From Sedimentisphaerales bacterium (GTDB taxonomy: Bacteria; Planctomycetota; Phycisphaerae; Sedimentisphaerales; SM23-30): 64,000 nt of DNA. The DNA lies in the NCBI GenBank assembly GCA_016928435.1, contig JAFGKT010000048.1, forward strand, positions 1-64,000, read 5' to 3'. The notes below the pieces were generated by a model. It had not been told where the DNA came from, searched no databases, and saw nothing but the letters and a program-made list of their open reading frames with translations. This document shows, piece after piece, positions 35,541 to 45,669 of this stretch. A program made the translations under genes and the position numbers. Positions within the stretch are counted from its first letter, which is position 1. Each line of letters begins with the position of its first letter.

Positions 35541-36500
35541 TTAATCCACCAACTCCACCCGACCACTCATGCCCGGCCGAAAACGATAACGATACTCCGA
35601 TTCCCCAGTACCAGGCAAAACCGGATTCTCAAATTCCACTTCTACCGTAAACCGACCCGTGGACCCAATGGTGGGACTTATATAAACCACATGACCAACG
35701 AACGCCTCGTCACCAGCGCCTTGCACATAAATATTCGCTGTCTGTCCTAAATGAACATTCGCCAATTGCTCAGGAGGAAAATTCTCCGATATCCGTAAAA
35801 AATCAACCTTCATCAAGGCTATAACCGGTTGGCCACGGGTAACCATCTCACCCACTACCACTTGCTTCACTTGATCATAAGCAGTAATGTCAAGACTGGA
35901 AAACGGCACTACGACCCCATCCATCGGAGCCACAATCGAGTGCTTGGCCAGCAGAACCTCATTCTGACGCAACTCCAGTTCCAACAGACGTACGTTCATT
36001 TGTGCTTCTTGCAGAGCGTACCTCGCCATGTCACGCCGTTGAGTAGCTTCTCGCATTTCTTTGGGCGAACCAACACGAGCTCCGCCGACTTCTGTCTCAA
36101 AAAGTCTCTGCACAATCTCCAAGTTGTCTTGAGCATACTCCAACGCAGTCTCTGCTTCTGCAATATCGGTATTCATTTCAAGCTGAGCCGTTATGCGCTC
36201 TACTGCTATTTCAACCAGAGTACTATCCAGCCGTATCAGCACATCACCAGCGCTCACAAAATCCTGCGGCTCACTCTCAATAGAACCTATCAGACCTTCA
36301 ACTTCGGCACTTAAAACTGCCACTCGTTGCGCCCGCAGAAAGCCCGAAAACATCTCCGAATTGCCATAGTTGCCGTAGTCATCTGAATCCGAACCAGCCA
36401 CTTGGGCCATGACATCGTCGGCAAAAAAACCGGATGCCAAAAACAAACAAACCAAAAGAAACAGTCCCGTCTTACGTTGCATCACGCCATTATCAATCAT
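35541..36500 (-). CDS. HlyD/RND-type periplasmic adaptor
   Basis: A periplasmic adaptor of about 319 residues. It has a signal peptide (LFLLVCLFLASGFFADDVMAQ), a first lipoyl half (VEGLIGSIESEPQDFVSAGDVLIRLD), a helical hairpin of about 75 residues, a second lipoyl half (HSIVAPMDGVVV) and a beta-barrel domain ending in RPGMSGRVELVD. Such proteins link an inner-membrane pump to an outer-membrane channel. The ATG at 36500 is favoured because AAGGG then lies at a proper distance; the ORF track uses the ATG at 36509. The gene starts right after the GAF-HlyD gene stops. No pump ATPase is adjacent. Confidence 0.88.
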   Translation of the reverse strand: MIDNGVMQRKTGLFLLVCLFLASGFFADDVMAQVAGSDSDDYGNYGNSEMFSGFLRAQRVAVLSAEVEGLIGSIESEPQDFVSAGDVLIRLDSTLVEIAVERITAQLEMNTDIAEAETALEYAQDNLEIVQRLFETEVGGARVGSPKEMREATQRRDMARYALQEAQMNVRLLELELRQNEVLLAKHSIVAPMDGVVVPFSSLDITAYDQVKQVVVGEMVTRGQPVIALMKVDFLRISENFPPEQLANVHLGQTANIYVQGAGDEAFVGHVVYISPTIGSTGRFTVEVEFENPVLPGTGESEYRYRFRPGMSGRVELVD

Positions 36501-36515
36501 ATGCGTCATCCCTTA

Positions 36516-38498
36516 TTAAAATGTCGATCTACGTACAAAATCCACAAACTCATGCGTAACCGCGTATAGCAAATTGCCTCCGCCGCATTCAACCGCCACC
36601 TTTCCTTCCATCCCTTGACGCAAACCCATTTTACGCAATTCTTCCGGCACAGAAACTCGCACACTTATCACATTGCGGTATTCTCGTTCACCCGTAGCGA
36701 TCACCTGGGCACGAGGCGCAACTGAAATAACTTCGCTGGCGTACTTCCTATCTGGATGAGCGTTCAAAATAACCCAAGCACGCAGAGGTTCGACACGTTC
36801 CGGGTCATCATAGGCCCGCAGTAAATCTCCCGCGTCATTTTCCGGTACCGAAACTAAGAACTCCCATTCTGTATCATCTGGAACAATCTCCAGAATCGCT
36901 TCGCCACGAGTCACCGGTCGAGAAAGCAAATGTGCTATCGTACTCTCCGAGCTAACAACCCTGCCCGAAACCGGAGCGATAATCTGAAACTGACTCATTT
37001 GATGCTCCAGAATCGCTTGCTCAGCTTCCAAAGCATTCATACTCAGTTGATAGCGATCCGCCATTGCTGCATTACCGCTTTGCCGAGCTTGATTGCGGAG
37101 CAACCTAGCCTCCTCCCATTGGTGTGTAACCCTATCAATCGAACTTTGCATAGCCCTGTCGTCCAGAGAGGCTAGGACATCCCCCGCTGCCACTATATGG
37201 TCTTCAGGAACCGAAACCTCACGAATCACACCGTCTTGTTGCGCGTACGCCATCCGTGCCGATACAGCCACCACCTCCGCTGTACCAACAATCTTTATTT
37301 CCATTGGAACCAATATTGGTATCAAAACTAGAGCCAAAACCACCGCCGCCCAGAAAATCCGTCGCGCTCGCCCCATACGCCATACTCGATCCCGCAAACG
37401 TCCCAAAGGCCGCATCAGAAACGCGAACGGCAAAGTGCTATAAGACATACTATTGTACAACGCTACCCCCGCGTCGGTCAGTAAGCCCTCGCACTGCAAA
37501 CGCTCAGAATCGGTTATCGCTTCCTCAGTAGCCTTTTCCACAATCATGGCGCCAACAACATTATCTTCATAGCGAATTGGAAAAACGCCTAAACTCTTAG
37601 ACTCCGCTTGGAGCATGTACAAACGAGCCGCCGTTATCAAATCACCACCTTCCGACACCTCCGCCGAATTCACCGCCTCCGGATTATCAACCAATAGCGT
37701 TTTATTGTTCTCACAAACAACCCGCGCTATTTCGCTGATGCTTTTGACAAAACTGCTCTTTACCGCCACCGATTCCAAACCTGACACCGACTCAACCCGA
37801 AACTTACCCTTGGCGTTGTACGTCCCCACCATACACCGATACACACCCAACAACTCCTGTCCGTAATTCGCCAACGCGTAGCAAACCCGCTGCGGATCCA
37901 AACTGCTATGCAATGAGCTGACGTAATCTCGCAGTCGGTCACTGCGAGTCATTTCTTCGTGCAAATCCTCGATCCGTTTGCGTTGCAGGAAAATCCCCAC
38001 ACGGGCGCACAAACCAACAACAAACCCGCCATAGCCGCGAACCGCTCTCGGATCAACCTCTTCCGGTGAAATCAACGCCAGAACCGCCGCAACCTTTTTG
38101 CCTTCAACAATCGGTACAAACAGCAATGTGTTAGGGCAATCATTCTGCACCGAATCCCCCAGACCTCCGTCGTACACATTCGCTCCCCCGTTGCCAGGCA
38201 AAATCACCGCCGAACCGGTTTGCACCACTCGGCCGACCGCCATGTCTGCCAACTGTCTTTGCCGCCCGTTTTCCTCCAGTCCAGCCGGACTCAAGTTCAT
38301 GTGACAGACCATCTCCCAACTGTCACCTTCGCCAACCCAAATCGCTCCGCCGACTCCCAATACCGATACCGTCTGCTCGAGAAAGATCCGAAACAAATCT
38401 TCTCGGCTTGTATCACTTACGCAAAGCTCTACAACGGCACGTTCAAGTTGGCTCAATCGTTCTTGGAACGCACTAAGCTGAGCATTCATTTCCGCCAT
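36516..38498 (-). CDS. GAF-GAF-HlyD fusion, sensor-linked membrane adaptor
   Basis: A 660-residue protein. A short coiled coil is followed by two cytoplasmic GAF domains (about residues 25-170 and 190-350) and one membrane span (381-399, IFWAAVVLALVLIPILV). Outside lies a HlyD-type adaptor: first lipoyl half VIREVSVPEDHIVAAGDVLASLD, helical hairpin, second half IIAPVSGRVV, and a barrel ending GLRQGMEGKVAV. GAF domains bind small ligands or other regulators, so export could be gated from inside the cell. GGAGG is placed well before the ATG. It is the first gene of the three-gene cluster, downstream of the giant surface protein and separated from it by a terminator. Confidence 0.87.
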   Translation of the reverse strand: MAEMNAQLSAFQERLSQLERAVVELCVSDTSREDLFRIFLEQTVSVLGVGGAIWVGEGDSWEMVCHMNLSPAGLEENGRQRQLADMAVGRVVQTGSAVILPGNGGANVYDGGLGDSVQNDCPNTLLFVPIVEGKKVAAVLALISPEEVDPRAVRGYGGFVVGLCARVGIFLQRKRIEDLHEEMTRSDRLRDYVSSLHSSLDPQRVCYALANYGQELLGVYRCMVGTYNAKGKFRVESVSGLESVAVKSSFVKSISEIARVVCENNKTLLVDNPEAVNSAEVSEGGDLITAARLYMLQAESKSLGVFPIRYEDNVVGAMIVEKATEEAITDSERLQCEGLLTDAGVALYNSMSYSTLPFAFLMRPLGRLRDRVWRMGRARRIFWAAVVLALVLIPILVPMEIKIVGTAEVVAVSARMAYAQQDGVIREVSVPEDHIVAAGDVLASLDDRAMQSSIDRVTHQWEEARLLRNQARQSGNAAMADRYQLSMNALEAEQAILEHQMSQFQIIAPVSGRVVSSESTIAHLLSRPVTRGEAILEIVPDDTEWEFLVSVPENDAGDLLRAYDDPERVEPLRAWVILNAHPDRKYASEVISVAPRAQVIATGEREYRNVISVRVSVPEELRKMGLRQGMEGKVAVECGGGNLLYAVTHEFVDFVRRSTF

Positions 38499-39022
38499 GC
38501 GGACCTCCGAAACAACTCATGGAATAGTCAAACCAGATTAAAAAGCACATCATAGCACATTGAGTCCCTAGGCAAAACCATTTTCTCGCAATCAAAACGC
38601 CAAATGAGCGCATTAAGCCAACCGGGCCAACAGCATTGCTCGTGTCCATCCACTGTAATCCTGTCAATCCGCTTAAAACCCGCTTCCATACTAGTCCACA
38701 AACCAGGAATTCGTCCGTCGTTTGCTCCACCGCTTCTTTACGGCTCTGACCTCCAAAAATCCAGTTCATCCTGGCATACCACAGCAAGCCGGCATCCATC
38801 CCAGATCTTTCGCCATCGTTGTATTTATTCCCCAACCCCCATGGCCCCCAGCATCCCAACACCAAATCAGCGCCCTAAGCGTAAACGCGGTGATTATCTA
38901 CCAGTCAAGTAGAATGGGCTCTCAAGCTCATACCGTCCAACACAACTCAAGTATTCTTGCTTGAGATTCATAACCATTGAAGTACAAAAAATCATAAGGC
39001 CACATGCAGATGCCCATACCAC
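38499..39022. other. Spacer with no recognised content
   Basis: About 520 bases between the giant gene's terminator and the GAF-HlyD start. The minus-strand ORF at 38473-38865 overlaps the GAF-HlyD start and has no family character, so it is not called. No strong promoter match was found, though one must be here if the cluster is transcribed on its own. Confidence 0.5.
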
Positions 39023-39062
39023 AAAAGAAAAGGCCCGGCCTGCAAAAGCAAGCCGAGCCTTT
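39023..39062 (-). terminator. Strong terminator of the giant surface-protein gene
   Basis: On the minus strand, GGCTCGGCTTGC pairs with GCAGGCCGGGCC (12 bp, two G-U) around a four-base loop, followed by TTTTCTTTT. On the plus strand TTT follows, so it may also work in reverse. Confidence 0.9.
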
Positions 39063-39115
39063 ATCATCGTCTAACAGAATCAGCTTAACGCCGATTCTTT
39101 ACCGAACTCATCAGC

Positions 39116-42100
39116 TTAGATCAAACCACTGTTCCAGAGGTTGAATCCGCCAATGTTCCAGGCCGTCACGCCACCACTGAACGTGTTGCCAATCGCATGA
39201 GTATTGACATTCAGGTTCGTGGTGTGACCTTGGACGGTGCTGTTCAGCAACATACCGGCTTGCAGCGCCGTTACATCGCCACCAACACGCAGGCCCATCA
39301 CATGGTTCGAGCAGCTGATGCTATGGGCATCGCCGCGGATGAACGCCTGACTCAGGATGCTGCCGCCGGTCACGCTTACGTCACCAGCGTCGCCGCCAAC
39401 CCACAGACCGAACAGGTGTCTGCCCGCATTGATATCCGCCGCGTCACCATCAACAACCAAACCGGTCGTCATAACGGTGCCATTGATATCAACGGTATCA
39501 ACATGCGCGGTTCCAGGAGCAGCATAATCGCCGTCATCACTCAGAACACTGTCGCCGATACCAGCACGAACATTGTTGACTACCCGATACAGATCAATGA
39601 TCGAGGCCCAGTCAGTGTTGCTGGTCGGTGCCATATCAGCATTCAAGCTCAGAATGTTGGCAACGCCGTAACCATTTACGTCAACATCCGTAAGCTTATC
39701 GAAGATACGGGTGAAGTTAGTGGTGATAACACCGCCACCAACCAATGCCAACGTTTGGTCCTGGCCAGCCATGTTCAACCAATGTACACCTTCGTTTACG
39801 CCAAAGGTGCCGGTGGTCGTTACATTGGCAAGCTGAGCGGCCGCGGCGTCAATCACGCCGAAGTTGAACGCGTTCAAATCAGCACCAACGGCAATCGTGT
39901 CGGTCGCGACTACGCGAGCTACTTCACCATTGCTGGCGTCATCAGGATTCGGGGTAATGTTTATGGTACCGAGCCATGCGCCATCAACAGTCAGCACATT
40001 CACGTCACCGGAAACGTCCAGCGTGCTGCCGGCTGCCAAACCGCCAACCAGGCGGATGCTCGTGCCGTCAACAATAGCCAGTGTCGTTGCACCGGTTACC
40101 GAAACATCCAAACCGTTGGTGTTAAGAGCGGCACCAACAACCACAACATCCTCGCCATTAATCACGAGTACGTTGGTTCGGTCATGATTCCACGAACTCT
40201 CGACATTGCCTTGAGCATCATGCCAGTTGTTCGGGCAGATGATCCGATCAATGTCAGCCGTGAAGGCAACCTGCAATTGTACCCAAGCAGAACCGCTCGG
40301 TACGTTGATACCACCGAAGTCACCGCCCGATTGGATCGTAGCGGAAATACTGCCGGTCGGCAGGAAGAAGTCACCCATGGCTTGATCGACCAGCAGGTCA
40401 ATGCCTTGAACGATCGTAGGATCAGCGTAAGCGACAAAGCGTGCTTCCGTTGCTTCGTCGTTGTCGTAGCTGTTATCGTTATCGCCATCGACGAACCAAG
40501 GAGTTCCGGTCCACATGCTGGCCAGCATGTTACGGTTCTCACCGATGTCACCAGACTCAGACAGGATACCGCCATCGAACCAAGTCGGTATGCCGGTCAG
40601 GCTGTACAGGCCGATCGGGCCGCCTGCGTCATCAGCGGTGTAGGTCACAGCCAGAACACCCTCAGCGATAAACTCGCCGTCGATATCCAAGCTCGCTACG
40701 ATACTGCCAATCGATACACCCGAGTGAACATCGCCGTCGATGTTGCCATCCTGCGAAATGATATCACCAATCGCGCCTGGGATATCAGCGACGATTTCAA
40801 CGTCGCCTTCAGCAATGACACCACCGGAGCTTTGAACCTGCAGGATCACATCGATCGGGAGGTCATCAACATCGTCACCGGCAGCAGTGTCAAGCAGGGT
40901 CGGAGCGTAAACGATCGTCGCGTTGTTGATCGCGGTCATGCCGGCAGGCAAACCAGCCGGATATGCACCGGTGATCTGGGCCAGCAACTCAGCGCTGGTG
41001 TCAACATCAGCGTCATCGTCAACAACGAACCAGCCAACATTGGCCGGACTTGCGATAACAAAGTTAGCAGTCACAGCGTCAAGAGCAATCACGTTGCCGA
41101 TGTCCATGGCGTCGCCATTGAGGTCAACCACATACAGGCCGGCAGCCGCAGCGCCATCGTTAATAATGTAAACATCGCCAATGGTGTCAGTACCGTTGCC
41201 AAAGGCATTAGCAGCCCATTGAACAACGATTGCACCAGCTTGATCGCCACCTGCCACAGCCGCCGTGACACCGATGTAATCAATGTCGCCGAGATCGCCG
41301 AAGACTTCATGATCAATAATGGTTACACTTTCAACACCAACAGAACCACCGATTACGGCAGCACTGGTAATGCCGGTACCTTCGATCAACACATCAGCAT
41401 CAAGAACGTGCTCAGCACGATCGCCGCCGGTGTTGCCACCGATGAAGATGTCCGAGTTCAAAGAAGGCTGAGTACTCATACCGTCAGCGATAATCGCCGT
41501 GGTGGTGCCCGCAATAACTACGACATCACTGTCGCCGTTGTTACCAAGTTCGTCACCGACCTTGATACCGCGGAGATCGCCATCCTGCTCAATGTTGTTG
41601 TCTTCCAGATCGTCGTTCACACCTGTGACAATCACATCGTTGTTGATGTCATCAGCAACAAGGATATCGGTTTCAGGAGCGTCGCCGATGTAGATGTTAG
41701 CATTCACTGAGCCGCTCGGGGTCTCATCGGTATCGGTGTAATCGCCGTCGTTGTTACCATCGATCGCGATACCGACCAAGATGTCAGCACCTGAGGTTTG
41801 CCCGTTGTGAATGATACCCGGTATGGTCAAAGCGCCGGCCAGGTTGCCACCGATGGCGATAGCGGCCGAGGTATTGGTTCCATCAGCAATCAAGCTGCCG
41901 TTATCCCGCGAGCCAACTGCTTCACCGGTAATCGCTGCCTGAGTGGCGTCGATATAATCATCGCCGGTCAAAGTGATCGGACCAGAATTGCCGGTTACAA
42001 CAACGTTAATGTTGGCTGCGCCAGGATTGCTCATCGACTGAACAATCATGTTACCCAGCATCGCGTCAGCGTCAGAAACGCTGGTCGCCGGGTTCAAGCC

Positions 42101-44911
42101 CAGTTGGCTACCAAGTGCTTCGCCACCGCCGAGACGGTCGAAGTTAGCCTTGGTTGTGTTCTGAGCAACAATGCTCGTCACAACCGCGTTATCATTCGCG
42201 TCGCTGCCGTTATCGATACCAACCGAAACCGTGCTAACCGGAGTACTCACTTCCAACAGACCGTGGTTGGTTTCAAACTCGAACCAAGAACCGTCGGTGG
42301 TACCTTCGGTTTCACGAACCGCAACGTCAGTTGCCAAGCCCGTGACACCGTTAATGTGAATCCGACCGATCATCGCGTCGGGAGCAGCAGCCATCATGCC
42401 GGCCGGGTCAATCGCGGCACCGCTTTGACCAACACCGCTAAATTCGTAAGGCGCGGTCACGCCAGCGTCACCGTTGCCGGCACCATCGATACCGTAAACA
42501 ATGGCCTCGCCGCCAACGATAATAATCTCATGGTTGAATTGGGTTACGCCGGCGCTAGCGAACTGGAACCATTGCGTACCAGGCAGAGTCAGAGGTTCGT
42601 TGGTGTCTCTATCCAACGTGCTGATGGTTACGTTCGGTCCCATGTCTAGGGTCGAGAAGCCGGCCACATCGTCATCAAGACCTGTGCCCAGTCCCTGGAT
42701 ACCGCGGCCATAGAAAGTGTGCTGTGCAGCACCGCCACTGGCGTCACCGGCAATCATAATGATCTCGACGGTGTTAAACTCATTGGCAACTTCGCCGATA
42801 TCACCGTACAGGTCACCTTCGATGCTGATCAGCGCCATGCTAGGCGTAGCAGGACCGAGGTTGCTTGCCCGGGTAATCTGAGTCACGTCGAATTCACTGG
42901 CTCCGCTGGTGCTTACAACCAATTCGGTCGCGGCACCCAAGCCGGCACCGGCCAGGTCATCAATCGAGACTCGCTCATCAGCACCGGCCGGGATCAACGT
43001 CAACGTCGCCGTTACCGGAGTCGTGGAAGCGTCAACCAAGTAGGTCTCGCCAGCCAGAACCATGCTAAGCAGCGGAGAAGCGTTGCGTGCCGCAACAATA
43101 GCGTTGCCGGCACCGGTCACTTCCGCACCAGTGGTCATATTCAGAGCAAACGGCAAGGCCGCACTGTAATCAGCGTCAATAGCGCCGTCGAGGGTGTCGT
43201 CGCCGTTATAAATAATCAGGTTGGCGTCAAAGTCGATGACGTCACCGGCATCACTGCCACCTGCAATCAGCGAACCGTTCGCAGCAGCATTCCAGATACG
43301 ACCGCTGATTTCACTGGCGGCAGTAATCGTCAAGCTGTCATTGTTTGCTGTGTCAACGACGTTAACACCGGCAAAGTCAACCGCGTTCGTCGGAGCGTTA
43401 TTGGTCGCGTCAGCTTGGGCCGTGCGAATCCGCAGTTCCGCGGCATTCGTCGCACCACCCTGAACCGTCAGCAAGCCAACCGTACCATCGCCTTGGATGT
43501 CAACGCGAGCGAAACCGTTATTGGCGGTAATCTCGCCAACCGGACGCACCGTCGTGTTGTCACCGGCGGTGCCGTTGGTGTTGATGATCAGCGTGTTGGC
43601 ACCTGCCGTACCAATTGTCGTACCAGCGGTTACAGCCGGCATCGCACCGGTGTCGTCATTGGTATCGGCATTCATGTTAAAGGTCACGTTAGCGCCGGCA
43701 GCGATAGAACCGGTCGTCGCAATGGCATCGGTCATACCGTCGTCAGCGGTGAAGACTACCGGACCAACTTGGCCCAGAGCCAGCAATGGCGTCGTTCCGC
43801 CAACCTCGCCGATCGTACCAACCGCGGCACCACCATCGGTATCGGCGGCGTCATCAGCGGTAAAGGCTACCTGCCCCGCGCCATGGCCGATGTAAGGTGA
43901 ATCAATCGTGCCGATGTTCTCAGCGTTAAATGTCACCGTAGCAGCGCCATCGCCAATTCTGTCGCCGACAGAAATGCTCGGGATGTCGCCGCCGTTGTTG
44001 TCGGCGTCAGCATCGAACAGGATAGCACCATTCGCACCGCCAACAGCACCCGTTACGCTAAATGCGCCCATGCCGTCGTTGATGTTAAAGGTAATGTTAT
44101 TGCCGCCGTTGGCTTGTACGTCACCAGCCCAGGTGAACGTGCCCATACTGTCGGCTGCCACAACGCAAGCACCATTGGTCGATGCCAGATCAACATCAGC
44201 GTCTGTTGATGAAATGTTGCCCAAGGTACCGGTACCGTTAGTTGCCACAATCAGACGAACCGGCATATTGGCCGTCGTAATCGAGCCGAATGTAATGTTG
44301 CCAATACCCGAGTTGGCTAACCCGGTGAACACTTCAGGCGTATTGGCAATCGCCGGATCACCAACACTGGCCGCCGTGGCTACTTGTACCGTAGCGGTGT
44401 CAGCCACATAACCAGGAATCGTAAAGTCTTGATCCAGGCTGGCAGCACCATCGCCATCAACCGTGGTAATGCCGCTACCAATGACCAGCGTCAAGCTAGT
44501 CGTATCCGCAGCCAAGCCGCTTACGTTAACCTCGCCAATGGCTTGGCTACTGGCAATAACGATCACTGCTGCGTTACCTGCACTGGTATCCTGAACTGTA
44601 ATGTTCAGTACCGCCGTATCCGCGGCAACACCGCCATCGACAAAGTCCGCTACCGAAATGCTGTCGATACCGGAACTAGATGCACCTAGAGCCAGAAAAC
44701 CATCGGTAGCATCCCATGCGCCGTCGCCGATGACCGCGCCGGTATCCCATGTCACGAACTCACCCGGAGCCAATACCAGCGCCGGGGCGATACGTTCTTC
44801 GAGCTCTTCAGCACGAAGTCTGCCGAATCTATTGAATCGGCGGTTAAGGGTTGAAGTTTTCGTAAATTCCTTTTTTGCTTTCTTGATCAGTTTGCGAAGC
44901 CCGTTGGCCAT
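39116..44911 (-). CDS. Giant repetitive surface protein with a LEERIAP N-terminus
   Basis: A 1931-residue protein. The first 33 residues are strongly basic, followed by AEELEERIAPALVLAPGEF. The LEERIAP motif at 37-43 is of the LEPR-XLL/LEDR type that opens large planctomycete exoproteins in place of a classical signal peptide. The remainder is rich in Gly, Ala, Asp, Asn, Thr and Val and nearly free of Cys, with recurring beta-strand turns such as NGTGTLGNIS and DGDLRGIKVGDE, suggesting a long beta-helix. The C-terminus (SGGVTAWNIGGFNLWNSGLI) has no LPXTG or PEP-CTERM sorting signal. AAAGGAG precedes the ATG by eight bases. It is probably a cell-surface or S-layer-like component. Confidence 0.88.
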   Translation of the reverse strand: MANGLRKLIKKAKKEFTKTSTLNRRFNRFGRLRAEELEERIAPALVLAPGEFVTWDTGAVIGDGAWDATDGFLALGASSSGIDSISVADFVDGGVAADTAVLNITVQDTSAGNAAVIVIASSQAIGEVNVSGLAADTTSLTLVIGSGITTVDGDGAASLDQDFTIPGYVADTATVQVATAASVGDPAIANTPEVFTGLANSGIGNITFGSITTANMPVRLIVATNGTGTLGNISSTDADVDLASTNGACVVAADSMGTFTWAGDVQANGGNNITFNINDGMGAFSVTGAVGGANGAILFDADADNNGGDIPSISVGDRIGDGAATVTFNAENIGTIDSPYIGHGAGQVAFTADDAADTDGGAAVGTIGEVGGTTPLLALGQVGPVVFTADDGMTDAIATTGSIAAGANVTFNMNADTNDDTGAMPAVTAGTTIGTAGANTLIINTNGTAGDNTTVRPVGEITANNGFARVDIQGDGTVGLLTVQGGATNAAELRIRTAQADATNNAPTNAVDFAGVNVVDTANNDSLTITAASEISGRIWNAAANGSLIAGGSDAGDVIDFDANLIIYNGDDTLDGAIDADYSAALPFALNMTTGAEVTGAGNAIVAARNASPLLSMVLAGETYLVDASTTPVTATLTLIPAGADERVSIDDLAGAGLGAATELVVSTSGASEFDVTQITRASNLGPATPSMALISIEGDLYGDIGEVANEFNTVEIIMIAGDASGGAAQHTFYGRGIQGLGTGLDDDVAGFSTLDMGPNVTISTLDRDTNEPLTLPGTQWFQFASAGVTQFNHEIIIVGGEAIVYGIDGAGNGDAGVTAPYEFSGVGQSGAAIDPAGMMAAAPDAMIGRIHINGVTGLATDVAVRETEGTTDGSWFEFETNHGLLEVSTPVSTVSVGIDNGSDANDNAVVTSIVAQNTTKANFDRLGGGEALGSQLGLNPATSVSDADAMLGNMIVQSMSNPGAANINVVVTGNSGPITLTGDDYIDATQAAITGEAVGSRDNGSLIADGTNTSAAIAIGGNLAGALTIPGIIHNGQTSGADILVGIAIDGNNDGDYTDTDETPSGSVNANIYIGDAPETDILVADDINNDVIVTGVNDDLEDNNIEQDGDLRGIKVGDELGNNGDSDVVVIAGTTTAIIADGMSTQPSLNSDIFIGGNTGGDRAEHVLDADVLIEGTGITSAAVIGGSVGVESVTIIDHEVFGDLGDIDYIGVTAAVAGGDQAGAIVVQWAANAFGNGTDTIGDVYIINDGAAAAGLYVVDLNGDAMDIGNVIALDAVTANFVIASPANVGWFVVDDDADVDTSAELLAQITGAYPAGLPAGMTAINNATIVYAPTLLDTAAGDDVDDLPIDVILQVQSSGGVIAEGDVEIVADIPGAIGDIISQDGNIDGDVHSGVSIGSIVASLDIDGEFIAEGVLAVTYTADDAGGPIGLYSLTGIPTWFDGGILSESGDIGENRNMLASMWTGTPWFVDGDNDNSYDNDEATEARFVAYADPTIVQGIDLLVDQAMGDFFLPTGSISATIQSGGDFGGINVPSGSAWVQLQVAFTADIDRIICPNNWHDAQGNVESSWNHDRTNVLVINGEDVVVVGAALNTNGLDVSVTGATTLAIVDGTSIRLVGGLAAGSTLDVSGDVNVLTVDGAWLGTINITPNPDDASNGEVARVVATDTIAVGADLNAFNFGVIDAAAAQLANVTTTGTFGVNEGVHWLNMAGQDQTLALVGGGVITTNFTRIFDKLTDVDVNGYGVANILSLNADMAPTSNTDWASIIDLYRVVNNVRAGIGDSVLSDDGDYAAPGTAHVDTVDINGTVMTTGLVVDGDAADINAGRHLFGLWVGGDAGDVSVTGGSILSQAFIRGDAHSISCSNHVMGLRVGGDVTALQAGMLLNSTVQGHTTNLNVNTHAIGNTFSGGVTAWNIGGFNLWNSGLI

Positions 44912-45582
44912 AACAGCGATCTCCTTTCGCGTCGGTTTTTTATAGTACCAAACCGTTTAGTTTAAGTTTCCCATGTTTATTGCATTGTTAATGACGTTTT
45001 TGTTTTGTCCACCTACCTCGTATGTTAAATCGGATTTTGCACCGTCTTAAAAGAAGTTTTCTCGTCTATTGTTTACCACCACAACACCACTATCAGCTAC
45101 GGCCCAATAGACAATGGCCGTAGAAATAGCCCTACTTCATGTAATTGTCTGCTATTTAGGCGGATAAGTTTTAATTTTTCAAGGGTTTTTTTAGAAAATT
45201 TTATTCAGTGACCTCCATTTATGCTAAAAGAAAACATATCACACATAGACTGTTACCAAAACACCAAATCCCGGCTATCAGAACTGGTAATCGCCTTTCG
45301 GGCCCACCATAGAGCTACCGGAACCAATTAATTCATATATTTTCAGTGCGTTCTGCAATCCCAGATTCCTACTAATATCGAGTTCGCTCACCTCCGGCCA
45401 CAAACTCTGTTATAGCCCTCTCAACTCCCCGAAGGAATTGCCGCATTCACGGCAATAAACAAATCTGTCAATGCAGTTACAATGCCCAATGCTGTCCACA
45501 CACACTCACCTTCGTCGATATTGAATCTGTTACAATAGCAACAACAACTCCGCGCTCAGCTAGAATGCCGCTAGGAGCTAAA
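44912..45582. other. Long spacer upstream of the giant gene
   Basis: AT-rich non-coding DNA. The only structure noted is a perfect inverted repeat at 45437-45456 (listed). No convincing promoter box pair for the giant gene was found, although TACTATAAA near 44943-44951 on the minus strand could be a -10 region. Confidence 0.5.
45437..45456. repeat. Perfect 7-bp inverted repeat
   Basis: ATTGCCG, six bases, CGGCAAT. There is no T-run on either side. Function unknown. Confidence 0.5.
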
Positions 45583-45645
45583 ATGAGCCAGAAACAGCAG
45601 AATGGACAAAAAACGCCTTCAGATTTTGATAATTATCGCTTCTGA
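45583..45645 (+). CDS. Possible 20-residue mini-ORF
   Basis: ATG to TGA encoding MSQKQQNGQKTPSDFDNYRF, with a textbook AGGAG five bases upstream of the ATG. It is hydrophilic, Gln-rich and has no known relatives that I recognise. It is followed by a GTTTTTTG/CAAAAAAC inverted repeat. It could be a chance ORF. Confidence 0.25.
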   Translation: MSQKQQNGQKTPSDFDNYRF

Positions 45646-45669
45646 GGTTTTATGTCAAGCAGTATCTTG

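Noticed and set aside
38473-38865. 130-residue minus-strand ORF upstream of the GAF-HlyD gene
   Set aside because: It overlaps the GAF-HlyD start, has an odd Cys/Trp-rich composition and no recognisable relatives.
39197-41710. 837-residue plus-strand ORF antisense to the giant gene
   Set aside because: It mirrors the biased codon use of the minus-strand gene (Gly/Ala/Asp/Asn-rich), has no family resemblance, and similar antisense ORFs run along the whole gene (for example 41798-42649 and 42719-43900).
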